Shown here: positions 43,234-52,845 of the stretch, piece by piece
Layout: every line of letters begins with the position of its first letter
How positions within the stretch are numbered: the first letter of the stretch is position 1
DNA from: Desulforamulus profundi
Lineage (GTDB): Bacteria; Bacillota_B; Desulfotomaculia; Desulfotomaculales; Desulfotomaculaceae
Assembly (NCBI RefSeq): GCF_002607855.1
Contig: NZ_AWQQ01000042.1
Coordinates: forward strand, 1 to 64,000
Direction: 5' to 3'
Length of the DNA stretch: 64,000 nt
The notes under the pieces: model-generated
Database searches by the model: none
Seen by the model: the letters and a program-made list of their open reading frames with translations, nothing else
What the model was told of the DNA's origin: nothing
Position numbers and translations under genes: made by a program

Positions 43234-43969
43234 ACGGGTCGTAGGAAGCCAGTTCTTCGGGGGTTTCCTGTTGAAGCAGTTCAGATAAAGGGACCACCTT
43301 ATACCCTTGCTCCCGAAGACCTTTCAGCAGCAAAGGAAGGGCCTGAACTGTTTTGGTTCTGTCAAGGCGCCCGTCATGCAGTAAAATGATATAGCCGGGT
43401 TTAATCTTATTTAATACCCGATTGGACATTTCCTCGGGCGTTGTGGCAGCACGGTTTTCAATGGTCACCGTCCAGAGAATTTCCTTCATGCCCAGGGAAG
43501 ATACCGCTTCTTCAACATAATCTGTGGTTAAACCTTTCGGAGAGCGAAAATATTCGGGGACGGCGCCTGTTACATCAATAATGGTTTGATAGCCCCGTTC
43601 AATTTCGACATATGCTTCCTCCGGAGTCAAATCGGTAAGCCTGGGGTGCGTCATGGTATGGTCGCCTACTTCATGACCTTCAGCAACGATTCTTTTGGCT
43701 ATTTCGGGGTAGCTTATGACGTTATTTCCTACCATAAAAAAGGTAGCCGGTGCTTGAAATTCCTTTAAAGTATCAAGAATGGGAACGGTATAGCGGGGGT
43801 CCGGACCGTCGTCAAAGGTGAGAGCAACAATTTTATCCTCTGTCACTTTACGGTACACTGCTTTGCTGCCCAGGGCGACTTTAAGACCGGCGGGACTAAT
43901 GATTGACAAGCAAAATAAGACTATGATGAAGGAACCGAGCACGATCTTTTTCAGACCGGAGAATAACAC
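43226..43969 (-). CDS. polysaccharide deacetylase (NodB domain), membrane-anchored
   Basis: 247 residues. N-terminal signal anchor (IVLGSFIIVLFCLSIISPAG). NodB motifs: ALTFDDGPDP (catalytic Asp and metal Asp), GDHTMTHPRL (metal His pair H..TH), FRSPKG (motif 3), and ILLHDG (catalytic His). It would remove N-acetyl groups from peptidoglycan or cortex muropeptides, PdaA/PdaB-like. Likely monocistronic with its own terminator. Substrate not determinable. Confidence 0.9.
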   Translation of the reverse strand: MLFSGLKKIVLGSFIIVLFCLSIISPAGLKVALGSKAVYRKVTEDKIVALTFDDGPDPRYTVPILDTLKEFQAPATFFMVGNNVISYPEIAKRIVAEGHEVGDHTMTHPRLTDLTPEEAYVEIERGYQTIIDVTGAVPEYFRSPKGLTTDYVEEAVSSLGMKEILWTVTIENRAATTPEEMSNRVLNKIKPGYIILLHDGRLDRTKTVQALPLLLKGLREQGYKVVPLSELLQQETPEELASYDPLT

Positions 43970-44173
43970 AGCGCCACCCCCTTTAAAATAACTATACGAT
44001 AACTAATTAATTCGGCAACACCTTTAAATTGCCTTTAGGTAAAAAATAATTTACAAATCTCGATCAGTTTTGCTAAAGAAAATGATGTACCCACACGAAA
44101 AAATATAAAAAACAGAGGAATTTTTAGGTAAAAGTAGAATATTTTATCCAGCAACGTGGCACGGAGGTGATTT

Positions 44174-45307
44174 ATGCGGCGGGTGTCAATAGTAAATGTA
44201 AAACCCGGAATGAAAGCTGGGCGCCCGGTTCGAAACGGCAACGGGCAGGTGCTTTTGAACACCGGAGTCATACTGAACGATAGATACATAGCACGCTTAA
44301 GGTCATTGGGGATCCCCTCGTTATACATTGATGACGGCTTTTTACCGGACATTCAAGTGGACGATGTCATACCCGAGGAGATCAGAATAAAGGCCGTCAA
44401 GCAGGTGAAAAACCTGCTGAAGGCTCACGCCAAGTCACTGGGGGATAACGTAAAAGAGTCTGAAAAGGTCTATTCCACCATTAGTGAAATTATTGACCAA
44501 CTGCTGAACAACCACAATTTGATGGTGGAGCTGGTGGACATAAGGTCCATGGATGATTATGTTTTTGCTCATTCAGTAAATGTTTGTGTTTTGGCGCTTA
44601 TGACAGGAATTTCTCTGGGCTATGAGCGCCCCAAACTGTTTCATTTAGGAATGGGTTCCCTGCTGCACGATATTGGAAAGGTTCTTGTGCCGAAGGAAAT
44701 TTTGAACAAACCGGGGCCATTAACGGAGGAAGAATACAATATCGTAAAGAAACACCCGGAGTATGGCCTTCAAATACTCAGCAAGAATCCCCAGGTGAGC
44801 AGTCTATCCCGCATGGTGGTTTACCAGCACCACGAACGTTACTGCGGTACAGGCTATCCCCAGGGATTAAAGGATTCGGAAATTCACGAGTTCGCCCAGA
44901 TTACCGGTATGGTGGACATGTATGATGCGTTGACAGTGGATCGTGTTTATCGTAAAGCATTTCCACCCCATGAAGCCTACGAAATGATTGCCGGGGCAGG
45001 GGATTACCTGTTTCCTTACCATATCATCGAACCCTTTCTTTCCAATATCGCCGCTTATCCCGCAGGAACCGTGGTGGAGCTGAGTTCAAGGGAAATTGCG
45101 GTGGTGATGCGCACAACGAAAGGGTTACCTTTAAGCCCCCGGGTAAGATTATTGTATGATAAAGCCGCAAGGCCGGTAACAACATTGATTGAATTAGAAC
45201 TTTCGGATTATCGCAACGTGGTGATCAGCCGCGTTTTGGATGAACTGGAAAGTTTGGCAGGAGACCAGGCAATGACAAATAGAACGCAATTTGTAAATCC
45301 CGACTGA
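44174..45307 (+). CDS. HD-GYP domain c-di-GMP phosphodiesterase family protein
   Basis: 377 residues, ATG after GGAGGTGATTT. N-terminal 100 residues form a DUF3391-like region (PGMKAGRPVRNGNGQVLLNTG). The HD-GYP domain has SLLHDIGK (HD), KHPEYG, HHERYCGTGYPQGL (HHE..DGxGYP-like) and TGMVDMYDALTVDR. It probably degrades c-di-GMP to pGpG/GMP. In YCGTGYP the position usually Asp/Asn before G is Cys-Gly, a common variation. A C-terminal PilZ-like beta region (VVELSSREIAVVMRT) follows. A PilZ protein is encoded at 29270. Confidence 0.9.
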   Translation: MRRVSIVNVKPGMKAGRPVRNGNGQVLLNTGVILNDRYIARLRSLGIPSLYIDDGFLPDIQVDDVIPEEIRIKAVKQVKNLLKAHAKSLGDNVKESEKVYSTISEIIDQLLNNHNLMVELVDIRSMDDYVFAHSVNVCVLALMTGISLGYERPKLFHLGMGSLLHDIGKVLVPKEILNKPGPLTEEEYNIVKKHPEYGLQILSKNPQVSSLSRMVVYQHHERYCGTGYPQGLKDSEIHEFAQITGMVDMYDALTVDRVYRKAFPPHEAYEMIAGAGDYLFPYHIIEPFLSNIAAYPAGTVVELSSREIAVVMRTTKGLPLSPRVRLLYDKAARPVTTLIELELSDYRNVVISRVLDELESLAGDQAMTNRTQFVNPD

Positions 45308-45414
45308 GCCAGGATTTTTATATTAACGTAACATTTACATTTATGGTATAAAATTAATTAAAGCAAATAAATTAAATGTTTCGTCCATACTATAATTGTG
45401 GGGAGGTCGATAGA

Positions 45415-46553
45415 ATGAAACAATGGAGAAGCATTGCTGTTTTAACGTTAGCCCTGGCTTTTTTGTCCGGCATTATGTTTGCAGCCGGGTGTACTTTGAT
45501 TAAAGATATTTCGCCAAAGCAAGACACGGGACGGCAGCAGCAGGGTGTGGCGGATGCCGGCATCCCCGGCGTAGGCCCGGACACCATCGCCAATATCGTG
45601 GAACAGGCAGGGCCCGCCGTGGTAAAGATCAACACGGTGGTTGAAGTGCAAGGGTACAATAATAACAATCCTTTCTTTAACGACCCGTTTTTCCGCCAGT
45701 TTTTCGGCGTCAGCCCGGAACCTCGCTACCAGAGTGGTCTAGGGTCAGGATTTATTATTTCTAAAGACGGCTATATCCTGACCAATGAGCATGTCATCGA
45801 CGGTGCCCAAAGGATCAACGTTCTGGTAAAAGGGCATAAAAAGACCTACCAGGCCAAACTCGTAGGCGCAGATCCTTCTCTTGATTTGGCAGTCCTTAAG
45901 ATTGAGGGCAAAGACTTCCCCACCCTCCCCCTGGGGGATTCCAACCGCATCCGGGTGGGCAACTGGGTCATTGCCATCGGCAGTCCCTTCGGACTGGAGG
46001 ATACTGTAACCATCGGCGTTATCAGTGCTAAAGAACGCCCCCTGGAAATTGACAACCGGATCTTTGAACATTTGCTGCAAACCGACGCTCCATCAACCCG
46101 GGCAACAGTGGCGGGCCGTTGTTGAATTTGAACGGAGAAGTCATCGGCATTAATACCGCCATCAACGCCCAGGCCCAGGGAATTGGCTTTGCCATCCCCA
46201 CCGGTACCGTCAAGGAAGTGCTGGATGAATTAATCCAGCAGGGGAAAGTAAAACGACCCTGGTTGGGTGTGCAAATCCAACCGGTGACCCCGGACATTGC
46301 CAATTATCTTGGGTATGAAGGGTCGGCAGGGGCGGTTGTTTACGGAGTTGTGTCCGGAGGGCCGGCTCAAAAGGCGGGCATTAAGGAAGGAGACGTCATC
46401 CTGAGCATCGACGGCAGCAAAATTGAAAGTCCGGATGATTTAATTAAAATCATGCAGAAAAAGAAAGTGGGAGCACAGGTGGAAGTGGAATTATTCCGCC
46501 AGGGGAAAACAATCAAGGTCCCGGTGCAAACCGCTGAAAGGCCGGTAGGATAA
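45415..46553 (+). CDS. HtrA/DegP-type serine protease with PDZ domain (frameshifted in this sequence)
   Basis: ATG at 45415 (GGGGAGGTCG upstream). N-terminal membrane anchor or lipoprotein-like [12 protein letters not shown]. Trypsin-like domain: [20 protein letters not shown] (His), [11 protein letters not shown] (Asp), and the Ser in NPGNSGGP, which is only in frame after adding one base near 46089. Then a PDZ domain ([36 protein letters not shown]). Corrected length 379 residues. It acts in extracytoplasmic protein quality control. A terminator follows. Confidence 0.92.
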
Positions 46554-46555
46554 TG

Positions 46556-46593
46556 ATCAGCAGGGCACAAAAGTGTCCTGCTGATTATTTTTA
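46556..46593 (+). terminator. rho-independent terminator of htrA
   Basis: ATCAGCAGGGCAC pairs with GTGTCCTGCTGAT (one mismatch) around AAAA, then TATTTTTAC. Confidence 0.9.
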
Positions 46594-46718
46594 CGGTCTT
46601 TTAAATATAATATTTTAAAAGGTAATAGCATAAGAGAACTGCAGTTAACATGTGCCTGTGAATACGCTAAAAAATATACGTCCCAACAGGCATACCCAAT
46701 GGGCATACCTACGGGCAC

Positions 46719-46736
46719 AAGCAAGCAAGCAAGCAG
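46719..46736. repeat. AAGC tetranucleotide repeat before larA
   Basis: Four and a half AAGC units 55 bases before the larA start. The neighbouring GGCATACC also occurs twice (46689, 46703). Confidence 0.5.
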
Positions 46737-46791
46737 ACAGGTAAGCCGGTCAAGTTTTTCCGGTGAGCAGACTAAAGACGGAGGTATACCC

Positions 46792-48065
46792 ATGGAAGTG
46801 CTGTTTCATTACGGCCGCCAGGCCGTACCCATTCAAATAAAGGACCACAACGTTGCCGGTATTGTCGGGCCTGACCTGCCAGCTGCCGGCAACCGGCGGG
46901 AAGAAATTGAAAAGTCACTTGCCAATCCCATCGCAAGCCCCGGTCTGCAAGAGATTGTCCGAAAAAAAAGACCGGACTCCATTGCCATACTGGTGACAGA
47001 TATCTCCAGGCCCATTCCTTATCAGGAACTCTTAGAAGCTGTCCTGAGAGAAATTTTGGCAGGCGGCGCTCGAAAAGAAGATATTTTTTTTATGATCGCC
47101 ACCGGAGCCCACAGGCCAAATACGAAAACAGAAATCCACGAGGTGTTTGACAGCCTGGCAGACCGGTACTCATTCATGAACCATGACTGCGACAGGGACC
47201 TGGTTTACCTGGGGACGTTAACAGGTGGAGCAGAATTGTACGTAAACAAGCGGGTAGCCGGAGCCGGCATGGTGATAACAACCGGGTGCATCCTGCCCCA
47301 TAATCTCGCCGGTTTTTCCGGAGGACCAAAACTTGTTATGCCCGGGGTGGCGGGTAGAAAGACCATCGAACAAAACCACAGCATGATGACCGGCCAGGGG
47401 GTTGGGCCCGGTAAGACGATGAACAACCCCATTCAAGACATGATCATGGAGGCAGCCCAAAGGGTTGGGGTGGATTTCAGTGTGAACGTGATACTGAACG
47501 AGCAAAACGAGATCGTTAAATGTTTTGCCGGGGAGCTTAAGAACTCCTGGCTGGCAGGAAGCAGGTTCTGTCAGGATATTTACCGGCAAACACTGCCCGG
47601 TCCCGAGGAAGTGGTGATTGCCGGCGCAGGGGGATACCCCAGGGACTTAAACCTGTACCAGGCCGCCAAGGCCCTGGTAAACGGCGCCAGGCTGGTGAAA
47701 CCCGGGGGAACCGTTGTGCTGCTGGCTCAATGCCAGGAGGGCCTGGGAGAACCGTTGTTCCAACAATGGATGGAACAGGGAAAAACACCGGAAGATGTTG
47801 TGCGGCGGTTTGAGGAACAGGGATTTGTACTGGGTGGCATAAGGCCTACGTAATTTGCAATGTAATAAAAAATAAAGAAATGATCCTGATTTCTGATTTA
47901 GCCAAAACCAAAAATCCGGTACCACTTCTAAAAAATGCCGGGGACTGGGAGACTGCGGAGAAAATGATTATCCAAAGGCACGGGCCAAATTACCGGGCAT
48001 TGATCGTACCATTTGCCGGCCTGGTGTTCCCGCTTTCGGGCCAAGAGATACCGTCCAACAAGTAA
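46792..48065 (+). CDS. larA: LarA family nickel-dependent racemase (frameshifted near the end)
   Basis: ATG at 46792 after GGAGGT. DUF2088 N-domain: ILVTDISRPIPYQELLEAVL, GAHRPNTKTEIHEVF; then TTGCILPHNLAGFSGGPKLV and MPGVAGRKTIEQNHSMM, GYPRDLNLYQAAKALVNGA. At 47837 one G is missing from GGG; with it GGHKAYVICNVIKNKEMIL and the rest of the C-domain to PFAGLVFPLSGQ follow, giving 424 residues, the family length. LarA uses a nickel-pincer cofactor to racemise lactate or other 2-hydroxyacids. larB, larC and larE for the cofactor are not here. Confidence 0.85.
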
Positions 48066-49332
48066 CGTTTTAAAAGCTCCTGCCTGGAGATAATCACCCT
48101 TTTGGGAACCAGTTTGTTCCACTGGCGCCGCAGGTGGGCAAAACCGCCGGGATGAAGCAGGAACAGCAGCCATCGCTGGTACCAGGCCACGACGGAACGA
48201 ATGCCGGGAGGCAGGTCGTAAACAGAGAATCCCAGTTGGGAAGTCCCCCTGTGAATCATGGTAATGCCAATCAGGGCTTTAATCCCCTGGTAAGAGGGGT
48301 CCTGGGATACGGTCTTGGCCAATAGGGGGAGCGAACGCCTGGTTTCCCGAAGCAGCATAATTCCTACAAGCTCCAGGGAACGTGCTGTGGCAGTGATTCT
48401 TTGCAGAAAATCATTATTCAAATGAAGCTCCCCAATCTTATCCCCGGGAACCAGTAAGGTACCGTCCGGCAATTCCGTCACCTGGCCCCGGTAATCCCGT
48501 ACCGCCAGGCGAAACAGGTTGTTGTCCTCGCCACCAACGGGTTTTAGTCCTGCCAGGCGGTCAAAACAAAATTCCCATGCCTGCCACAGGCTGCGCAGGC
48601 CTTTCTTCAACATACCTGCATCCTGATAGGCAAAGAGTTCATCCAGGCTGACAGGCCGGAGCCCTTTTGCTTTCAGGGATTCCAGAATTGCCGGCAGGGC
48701 TTGCACCATCCTGGCAGGGCCGTCATCCACTGCGCCTGGCTTGGTGCAGCGGTCATGAAAAACAATTACGGACCCGGCTTTTGTTTTACGGGCAACGATA
48801 CCTTGAATTCGGTTCGGAGATAAGCAGGGGCGCCAATCCCAGCTCATGAAAGACCAGAGGACGGTCTTTTGCCGTGTAAACCATAGATACAAATAAGTAG
48901 GCAGATTAAAGACCCCCCAGGAAGGGCGGAAAAACAGCGGGGCTTTGCCGGTAATGTCTTGGATTGCTTGGACCCCTTTTTTTATTTCCTGAATGGAAGA
49001 CAGGGGATCCTGCAGCCAAACAAAACGATGGTTGTAACCGTGCGTCCCCAGGCTGTGACCTTCCGCTATTATTCGCTTTACCAGGTCGGGATATTGTTCC
49101 GCATGTTTGCCCACCAGAAAAAACTGGCCCTGGCCTGATATTTTTTTAGGATATTCAGCACCTGGGGGGTATAGCAGGGATCAGGACCGTCATCAAAGGT
49201 CAGGGCTACCGCGCCGGATTTTTTATTCCCCCGGTTGAGCGTACCAAGGTGCAGCAGACGACCCAAAATCGTTGGCAACAGCATGTAGAAAAATATGAAG
49301 AGGCCAGCCACTTCAAAAACATTGAACGACAT
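47990..49332 (-). CDS. polysaccharide deacetylase with YkoP-like C-terminal domain (frameshifted)
   Basis: 447 residues after adding one T in the T run near 49120. N-terminal membrane helix (VAGLFIFFYMLLPTILGRLL), NodB motifs ALTFDDGPDP, GTHGYNH, FRPSWGVFN and VIVFHDR. From about residue 250 a second domain of YkoP type begins (LFRLAVRDYRGQVTELPDG, GELHLNNDFL, STSQLGFSVYDLPPG-like). The two-domain form is common in Bacillales and Peptococcaceae. Substrate unknown, probably cell-wall or teichoic polymer. Its 3' end overlaps that of larA by 76 bases, tail to tail. Followed at its 5' side by an MFS gene two bases upstream. Confidence 0.85.
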
Positions 49333-49334
49333 TT

Positions 49335-50513
49335 TTATCTCCCCTGGTTTAGTAAAGTCTGGTCGAAAGGATAGAATAAATAAAAGAAACCCATTCCCGC
49401 CAGGATAAAAGCACTCAGGTAGATGGCTCCCACCGGGTGGAGCCAGCCGGAAATGACACCGCCCAGCATGGGACCTGTGGCAATGCCAAGACCCTCCAGG
49501 GTGGTAAAGATCCCCCAGCCTGTGGCCTGGTGTTCCGCCGGTATGACCCTGGCCAACAGGGAATTCCAGGCGGGCAATACGATGGCGTAAGAAAGCCCCA
49601 CCAGAATGACTAAAGTAATAATTACGGGCAATTCCCTGGTTAAAGGAAAAAGGGACAAAAATAAAGCGCTCAGCAGAAAACCGGCAGTTAAGACTTTCTT
49701 TAACGGCAACCTGTCTACCAATTTACCCATGGGCACCAGAAAAAGGACGGTGGCAGCGCCCCTGCCGTTAATAACAAACCGTACTGCCGGGAGGTTAATC
49801 CCAGGATGCCGGTGGCATATAAAGAGGATGGGCAGCAACAGGCTCGCAGCTAAGGTTTGTAAAAACATCCCGGGCAGTAGAATTTTGATTACCATAGGGT
49901 CGGTGGCCAGTCGCTTGAACTGATCCGGCAGCGAAATCCTTATACAGCCGGTTTTGGCACGCAATGGAATCAGCAGACCTATGACCAGGCAGAGAGCCCA
50001 GAAAACGATCAGCAGTTGAAAGGCAGGGCGAAAGCCGGCGGATATAACAAAATTAATGCCCACGGGACCGGCTCCGGCGCCCAGCAGCCAGGCGGAGAAA
50101 ACAACCCCCATTCTGGCTGCCCGGTTCGGGTGATCCGTGGGGGCAACCGTGCTGATGACGGCCAGCCACACCGGTGCGAAACCCAGACCGAACAGGCCGG
50201 CCAGAACCAGAATGACCCAATTGGCCTGCTGGTGATAGATTCCCAGCAAGGAAAGCAGACTCAGGCTCAAACCCATTAACAGCACCGGTTTTCCCCGACG
50301 GTCCAATTGGCAGCCGGCAGCTGCTTTAAAAAGTGTTTCCGTAAAGTAATGGGCGGATAAAACCACCCCGGCATTCACCACTGAAAAATTTAAAAAATTC
50401 ACGGCGTAGAGGGGCCAAAAGGTAAGAAAAAAGGCGCTTCTGGTTAATTCAGTTAGAAATAGTAACAGAATTAAGGCATAATCCTGCCGGGATAAACGGT
50501 TTGAATTTAACAA
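49335..50513 (-). CDS. major facilitator superfamily transporter (internal garbled segment)
   Basis: 392 residues with about twelve helices; cytoplasmic loop 2-3 motif KAAAGCQLDRRGKPVLLMGL fits MFS motif A. Residues around 235-255 read CHRHPGINLPAVRFVINGRG, which is unlike a membrane protein. In the neighbouring frame the same DNA gives YATGILGLTSRQYGLLLTAG, a perfect MFS loop and helix. So two opposite frame changes (near 49822 and 49760) cancel out. It ends two bases before the deacetylase gene, so the two are cotranscribed; a lipid or drug exporter role is possible. Confidence 0.85.
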   Translation of the reverse strand: MLNSNRLSRQDYALILLLFLTELTRSAFFLTFWPLYAVNFLNFSVVNAGVVLSAHYFTETLFKAAAGCQLDRRGKPVLLMGLSLSLLSLLGIYHQQANWVILVLAGLFGLGFAPVWLAVISTVAPTDHPNRAARMGVVFSAWLLGAGAGPVGINFVISAGFRPAFQLLIVFWALCLVIGLLIPLRAKTGCIRISLPDQFKRLATDPMVIKILLPGMFLQTLAASLLLPILFICHRHPGINLPAVRFVINGRGAATVLFLVPMGKLVDRLPLKKVLTAGFLLSALFLSLFPLTRELPVIITLVILVGLSYAIVLPAWNSLLARVIPAEHQATGWGIFTTLEGLGIATGPMLGGVISGWLHPVGAIYLSAFILAGMGFFYLFYPFDQTLLNQGR

Positions 50514-50526
50514 TGCATCCTCTCCC

Positions 50527-50976
50527 TTAGAAGACTACCGAAGCCATAATAACACCAATCACAGCACCTGCCACTACCTCGGACGGTGTGTGGCCAATCA
50601 ATTCTTTCAATGCTTTGACGTTTTGCTGCCCGTCCTGGCGGCCCATCTCTTCCAGAATTTGGTTCAATATTTTGGCGTGAATACCGGCGGCCCGGCGAAC
50701 CCCCATGGCATCGTACATAACGATGACGGAGAAGATCGCTGTGATGGTAAAAAGAGAAGAGGACCAACCGTAGCTTAACCCGGCGGCCGTGGCCAGGGCT
50801 GTCACCATGGCGGAGTGTGAACTGGGCATGCCCCCGGCTTCAATAAATCTTTCCCAGTGCCATTTTTTGCTTTTCAAACTGGCCAGCAGCCCTTTGAGAA
50901 GTTGGGCCGTCAGGAAAGCCGAAAGGGGTGCAAAAAGGATTTTATTTAAATATAACCAGTAATATAGTTCTGACAA
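50527..50976 (-). CDS. divergent PAP2 family protein (DUF212, YuiD-like)
   Basis: 149 residues, four or five helices. Family motifs KWHWERFIEAGGMPSSHSAM, VMYDAMGVRRAAGIHAKILN and ELIGHTPSEVVAGAVIG. The conserved SSHSA and GHTP.E are the phosphatase-like histidine motifs of the divergent PAP2 family. Possibly acts on lipid phosphates. First gene of the minus-strand run DUF212-MFS-deacetylase (gap 13 bases), preceded by a gene-free stretch of 230 bases up to 51207. Confidence 0.9.
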   Translation of the reverse strand: MSELYYWLYLNKILFAPLSAFLTAQLLKGLLASLKSKKWHWERFIEAGGMPSSHSAMVTALATAAGLSYGWSSSLFTITAIFSVIVMYDAMGVRRAAGIHAKILNQILEEMGRQDGQQNVKALKELIGHTPSEVVAGAVIGVIMASVVF

Positions 50977-51207
50977 ACATATTCACCTCAAGACAAGACT
51001 TTACAATCTATATTTATTATGATATTCTCTGCGCTTGATGTAAATCCTTGCTAGAAGAGAATAATCAGAACTTTGTTGTTAATAAATGCCAACCATGATT
51101 CAAATATTTGACAATGCTGGAAAAATTATTAGTCTTTATCAAAAAATACCTTCCTGTTATGATACTAAGAGGGGTCACACCCAATAATCAACAAAACAGG
51201 AGGTATT

Positions 51208-52254
51208 ATGACAAAAAGAAGATGGACAACCCTGGGATTCCTGTTTCTTTATCTTTTTACCTTTTCTTTTATGTTTTTTCCGACGCCTGCTGGCGCCAGG
51301 CAGCCAAAACCCGTAGTAATGGGCTATTATGCAAAGGACTGGTATACCGATTATGAATCCTATAACTCCCTGGAAAAATATCACAACCATCTGGACTTTG
51401 CGGCCACCTTCACCGCCCGCATCACCAGCGACGGTGAGTTAACGGTGGATTTTCTACCCACAGAGGGAATCAACCTGGCCAAGAAAAAGGGCGTGAAACC
51501 CCTGCTGGTCGTACATAACATGCACAATGGAATGGATACCGCCTCAGCCTCCGCAGTCCTGGGAGATCCCAAGAAAAGATGGCGATTGGCCGTAAATATT
51601 GCCTCGTTAGTTAAAAAACATGGCTATGCAGGGGTCAATATTGATTTGGAGGCGGTACCCACCTGGAATAGAAACGATTATAATAAACTTTTATGGGAAT
51701 TAAAGGGGCTGCTCAAACCAGGCGGTTATCTTTTAACAGCGGCGGTCCCGGCGAAGAACAGTCCCCAGTGGAACAACAGCTGGTCCGGTGCCTATGACTA
51801 CAAAGAGATTGGACAGGTATGTGATTACGTCATGCTGATGACCTATGACGAGCACTGGTTTGGCGGGCCCCCCGGTTCCATAGCGTCCCTGCCCTGGGTG
51901 CAGAGCGTACTGGACTACGCCGTAAGCCAAATGCCCTCCAATAAAATACTTTTGGGCCTGGCCGCCTATGGCTACGATTGGTCCTCCGGCAAGACCCGGG
52001 GTGTTAAATGGAAAGATGTCAACGGCCTGGTGCAGCGGACCGGAGCGGAGATCCGGTGGGACAATGCCAGCAGTTCCCCCTATTTTTACTACTGGACGGG
52101 TTCCCAGAAACACCAGGTTTGGTTTGAAAACAAATACAGCATTGGCATTAAACTAGGTCTGGTAAAATCCTATAAACTGGGCGGTATAGGGATATGGCGA
52201 ATGGGCTTTGAAGACCATACCCTCTGGAATACTGTACATAGTAAACTAAAGTAA
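51208..52254 (+). CDS. glycoside hydrolase family 18 protein, exported
   Basis: 348 residues, ATG after GGAGGTATT. Signal peptide 1-30 (LGFLFLYLFTFSFMFFPTPA, cut near GAR). GH18 barrel of the YaaH/YvbX/chitinase-like class: GYYAKDWYTDYESY start, HGYAGVNIDLEAV (DxxE catalytic acid motif shortened to NIDLE), MLMTYDEHW (YDE), LGLAAYGYDW and the end GGIGIWRMGFED. Family members in spore formers degrade cortex or wall glycans. No LysM domain visible. Probably monocistronic. Confidence 0.87.
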   Translation: MTKRRWTTLGFLFLYLFTFSFMFFPTPAGARQPKPVVMGYYAKDWYTDYESYNSLEKYHNHLDFAATFTARITSDGELTVDFLPTEGINLAKKKGVKPLLVVHNMHNGMDTASASAVLGDPKKRWRLAVNIASLVKKHGYAGVNIDLEAVPTWNRNDYNKLLWELKGLLKPGGYLLTAAVPAKNSPQWNNSWSGAYDYKEIGQVCDYVMLMTYDEHWFGGPPGSIASLPWVQSVLDYAVSQMPSNKILLGLAAYGYDWSSGKTRGVKWKDVNGLVQRTGAEIRWDNASSSPYFYYWTGSQKHQVWFENKYSIGIKLGLVKSYKLGGIGIWRMGFEDHTLWNTVHSKLK

Positions 52255-52257
52255 ACC

Positions 52258-52283
52258 GTTGGGGGGCCAAGAGGCCTCCCTGA
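52258..52283 (-). terminator. hairpin between GH18 and a small convergent gene
   Basis: GGGGGCC and GGCCTCCC pair around AAGA. T tracts are weak on both strands. Confidence 0.4.
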
Positions 52284-52289
52284 CTCTTC

Positions 52290-52445
52290 TTATTTTGCTC
52301 CTTCATTTCTGGTAACCGCCAGCAGGTAAATCTCCTGATCGATTTTGGCCATTTCGTTTAATTGGGCCTGGACATTGTTTAGGGCATTGATTTGTTCCTC
52401 TGATAAAGGCGCTATTTCCAAACCTTCGGTGTTGATGTCAACCAT
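52290..52445 (-). CDS. 51-residue hypothetical protein
   Basis: AAAGGAGGGAGAGTAC precedes ATG at 52445. The peptide MVDINTEGLEIAPLSEEQIN continues ALNNVQAQLNEMAKIDQEIY and LLAVTRNEGAK, an amphipathic helix without cysteine. The ribosome site is very strong. Unrecognised; small acidic helical proteins of this kind are common near iron or spore genes, but no function can be given. Confidence 0.55.
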   Translation of the reverse strand: MVDINTEGLEIAPLSEEQINALNNVQAQLNEMAKIDQEIYLLAVTRNEGAK

Positions 52446-52544
52446 GTACTCTCCCTCCTTTGGTGACTATTGTTCCCGGGCTGTCATAAAATATTAAAAA
52501 AACCTTGCCTTGGGGAATCGCCGGAATTATAATAAAAATGACAC

Positions 52545-52559
52545 TGATAACCATTATCT
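52545..52559 (+). promoter_or_regulatory. Fur box upstream of feoAB-1
   Basis: TGATAAC-C-ATTATCT fits the 7-1-7 Fur box TGATAAT-N-ATTATCA in 12 of 14 positions; it lies 37 bases before feoA. Confidence 0.65.
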
Positions 52560-52595
52560 CTTATCACTTTGGACCGGTTTGGAGGGAATAGCGGT

Positions 52596-52817
52596 ATGAC
52601 ACTGGATAAATGCAAAAGAGGGCAGAAAATTAAGATTATGCACATTTCCAATGAAGTAATCAGGTCACAGGCCATCCGGTTTGGCATCGCAGAAGGAACC
52701 GTCGTTACCTGTGAAGAGGTGGTTCCGGCAGGCCCGGTGGTGGTCGGCATGTGCAAACAGCAAATTGCCATCGGTCGGAAACTGGCGAAAAGTATCGGAG
52801 TTCAACCGGTTGGTTAG
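52596..52817 (+). CDS. feoA: ferrous iron transport protein A
   Basis: 73 residues, ATG at 52596 after GGAGGG. SH3-like FeoA fold: TLDKCKRGQKIKIMHISNEV, QAIRFGIAEGTVVTCEEVVP AGPVVV and QIAIGRKLAKSI. It supports FeoB in Fe2+ import. Next gene feoB-1 starts 28 bases later. Close in sequence to FeoA-2 at 58933. Confidence 0.9.
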   Translation: MTLDKCKRGQKIKIMHISNEVIRSQAIRFGIAEGTVVTCEEVVPAGPVVVGMCKQQIAIGRKLAKSIGVQPVG

Positions 52818-52845
52818 TAAATAATATTCCCGAGGTTATTTTTAT

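Noticed and set aside
46699..46791. Upstream in-frame extension of larA through the AAGC repeat
   Set aside because: The segment is low-complexity (TSKQASRQVSRS), and a good ribosome site (GGAGGT) precedes ATG 46792, so the extension is not coding.
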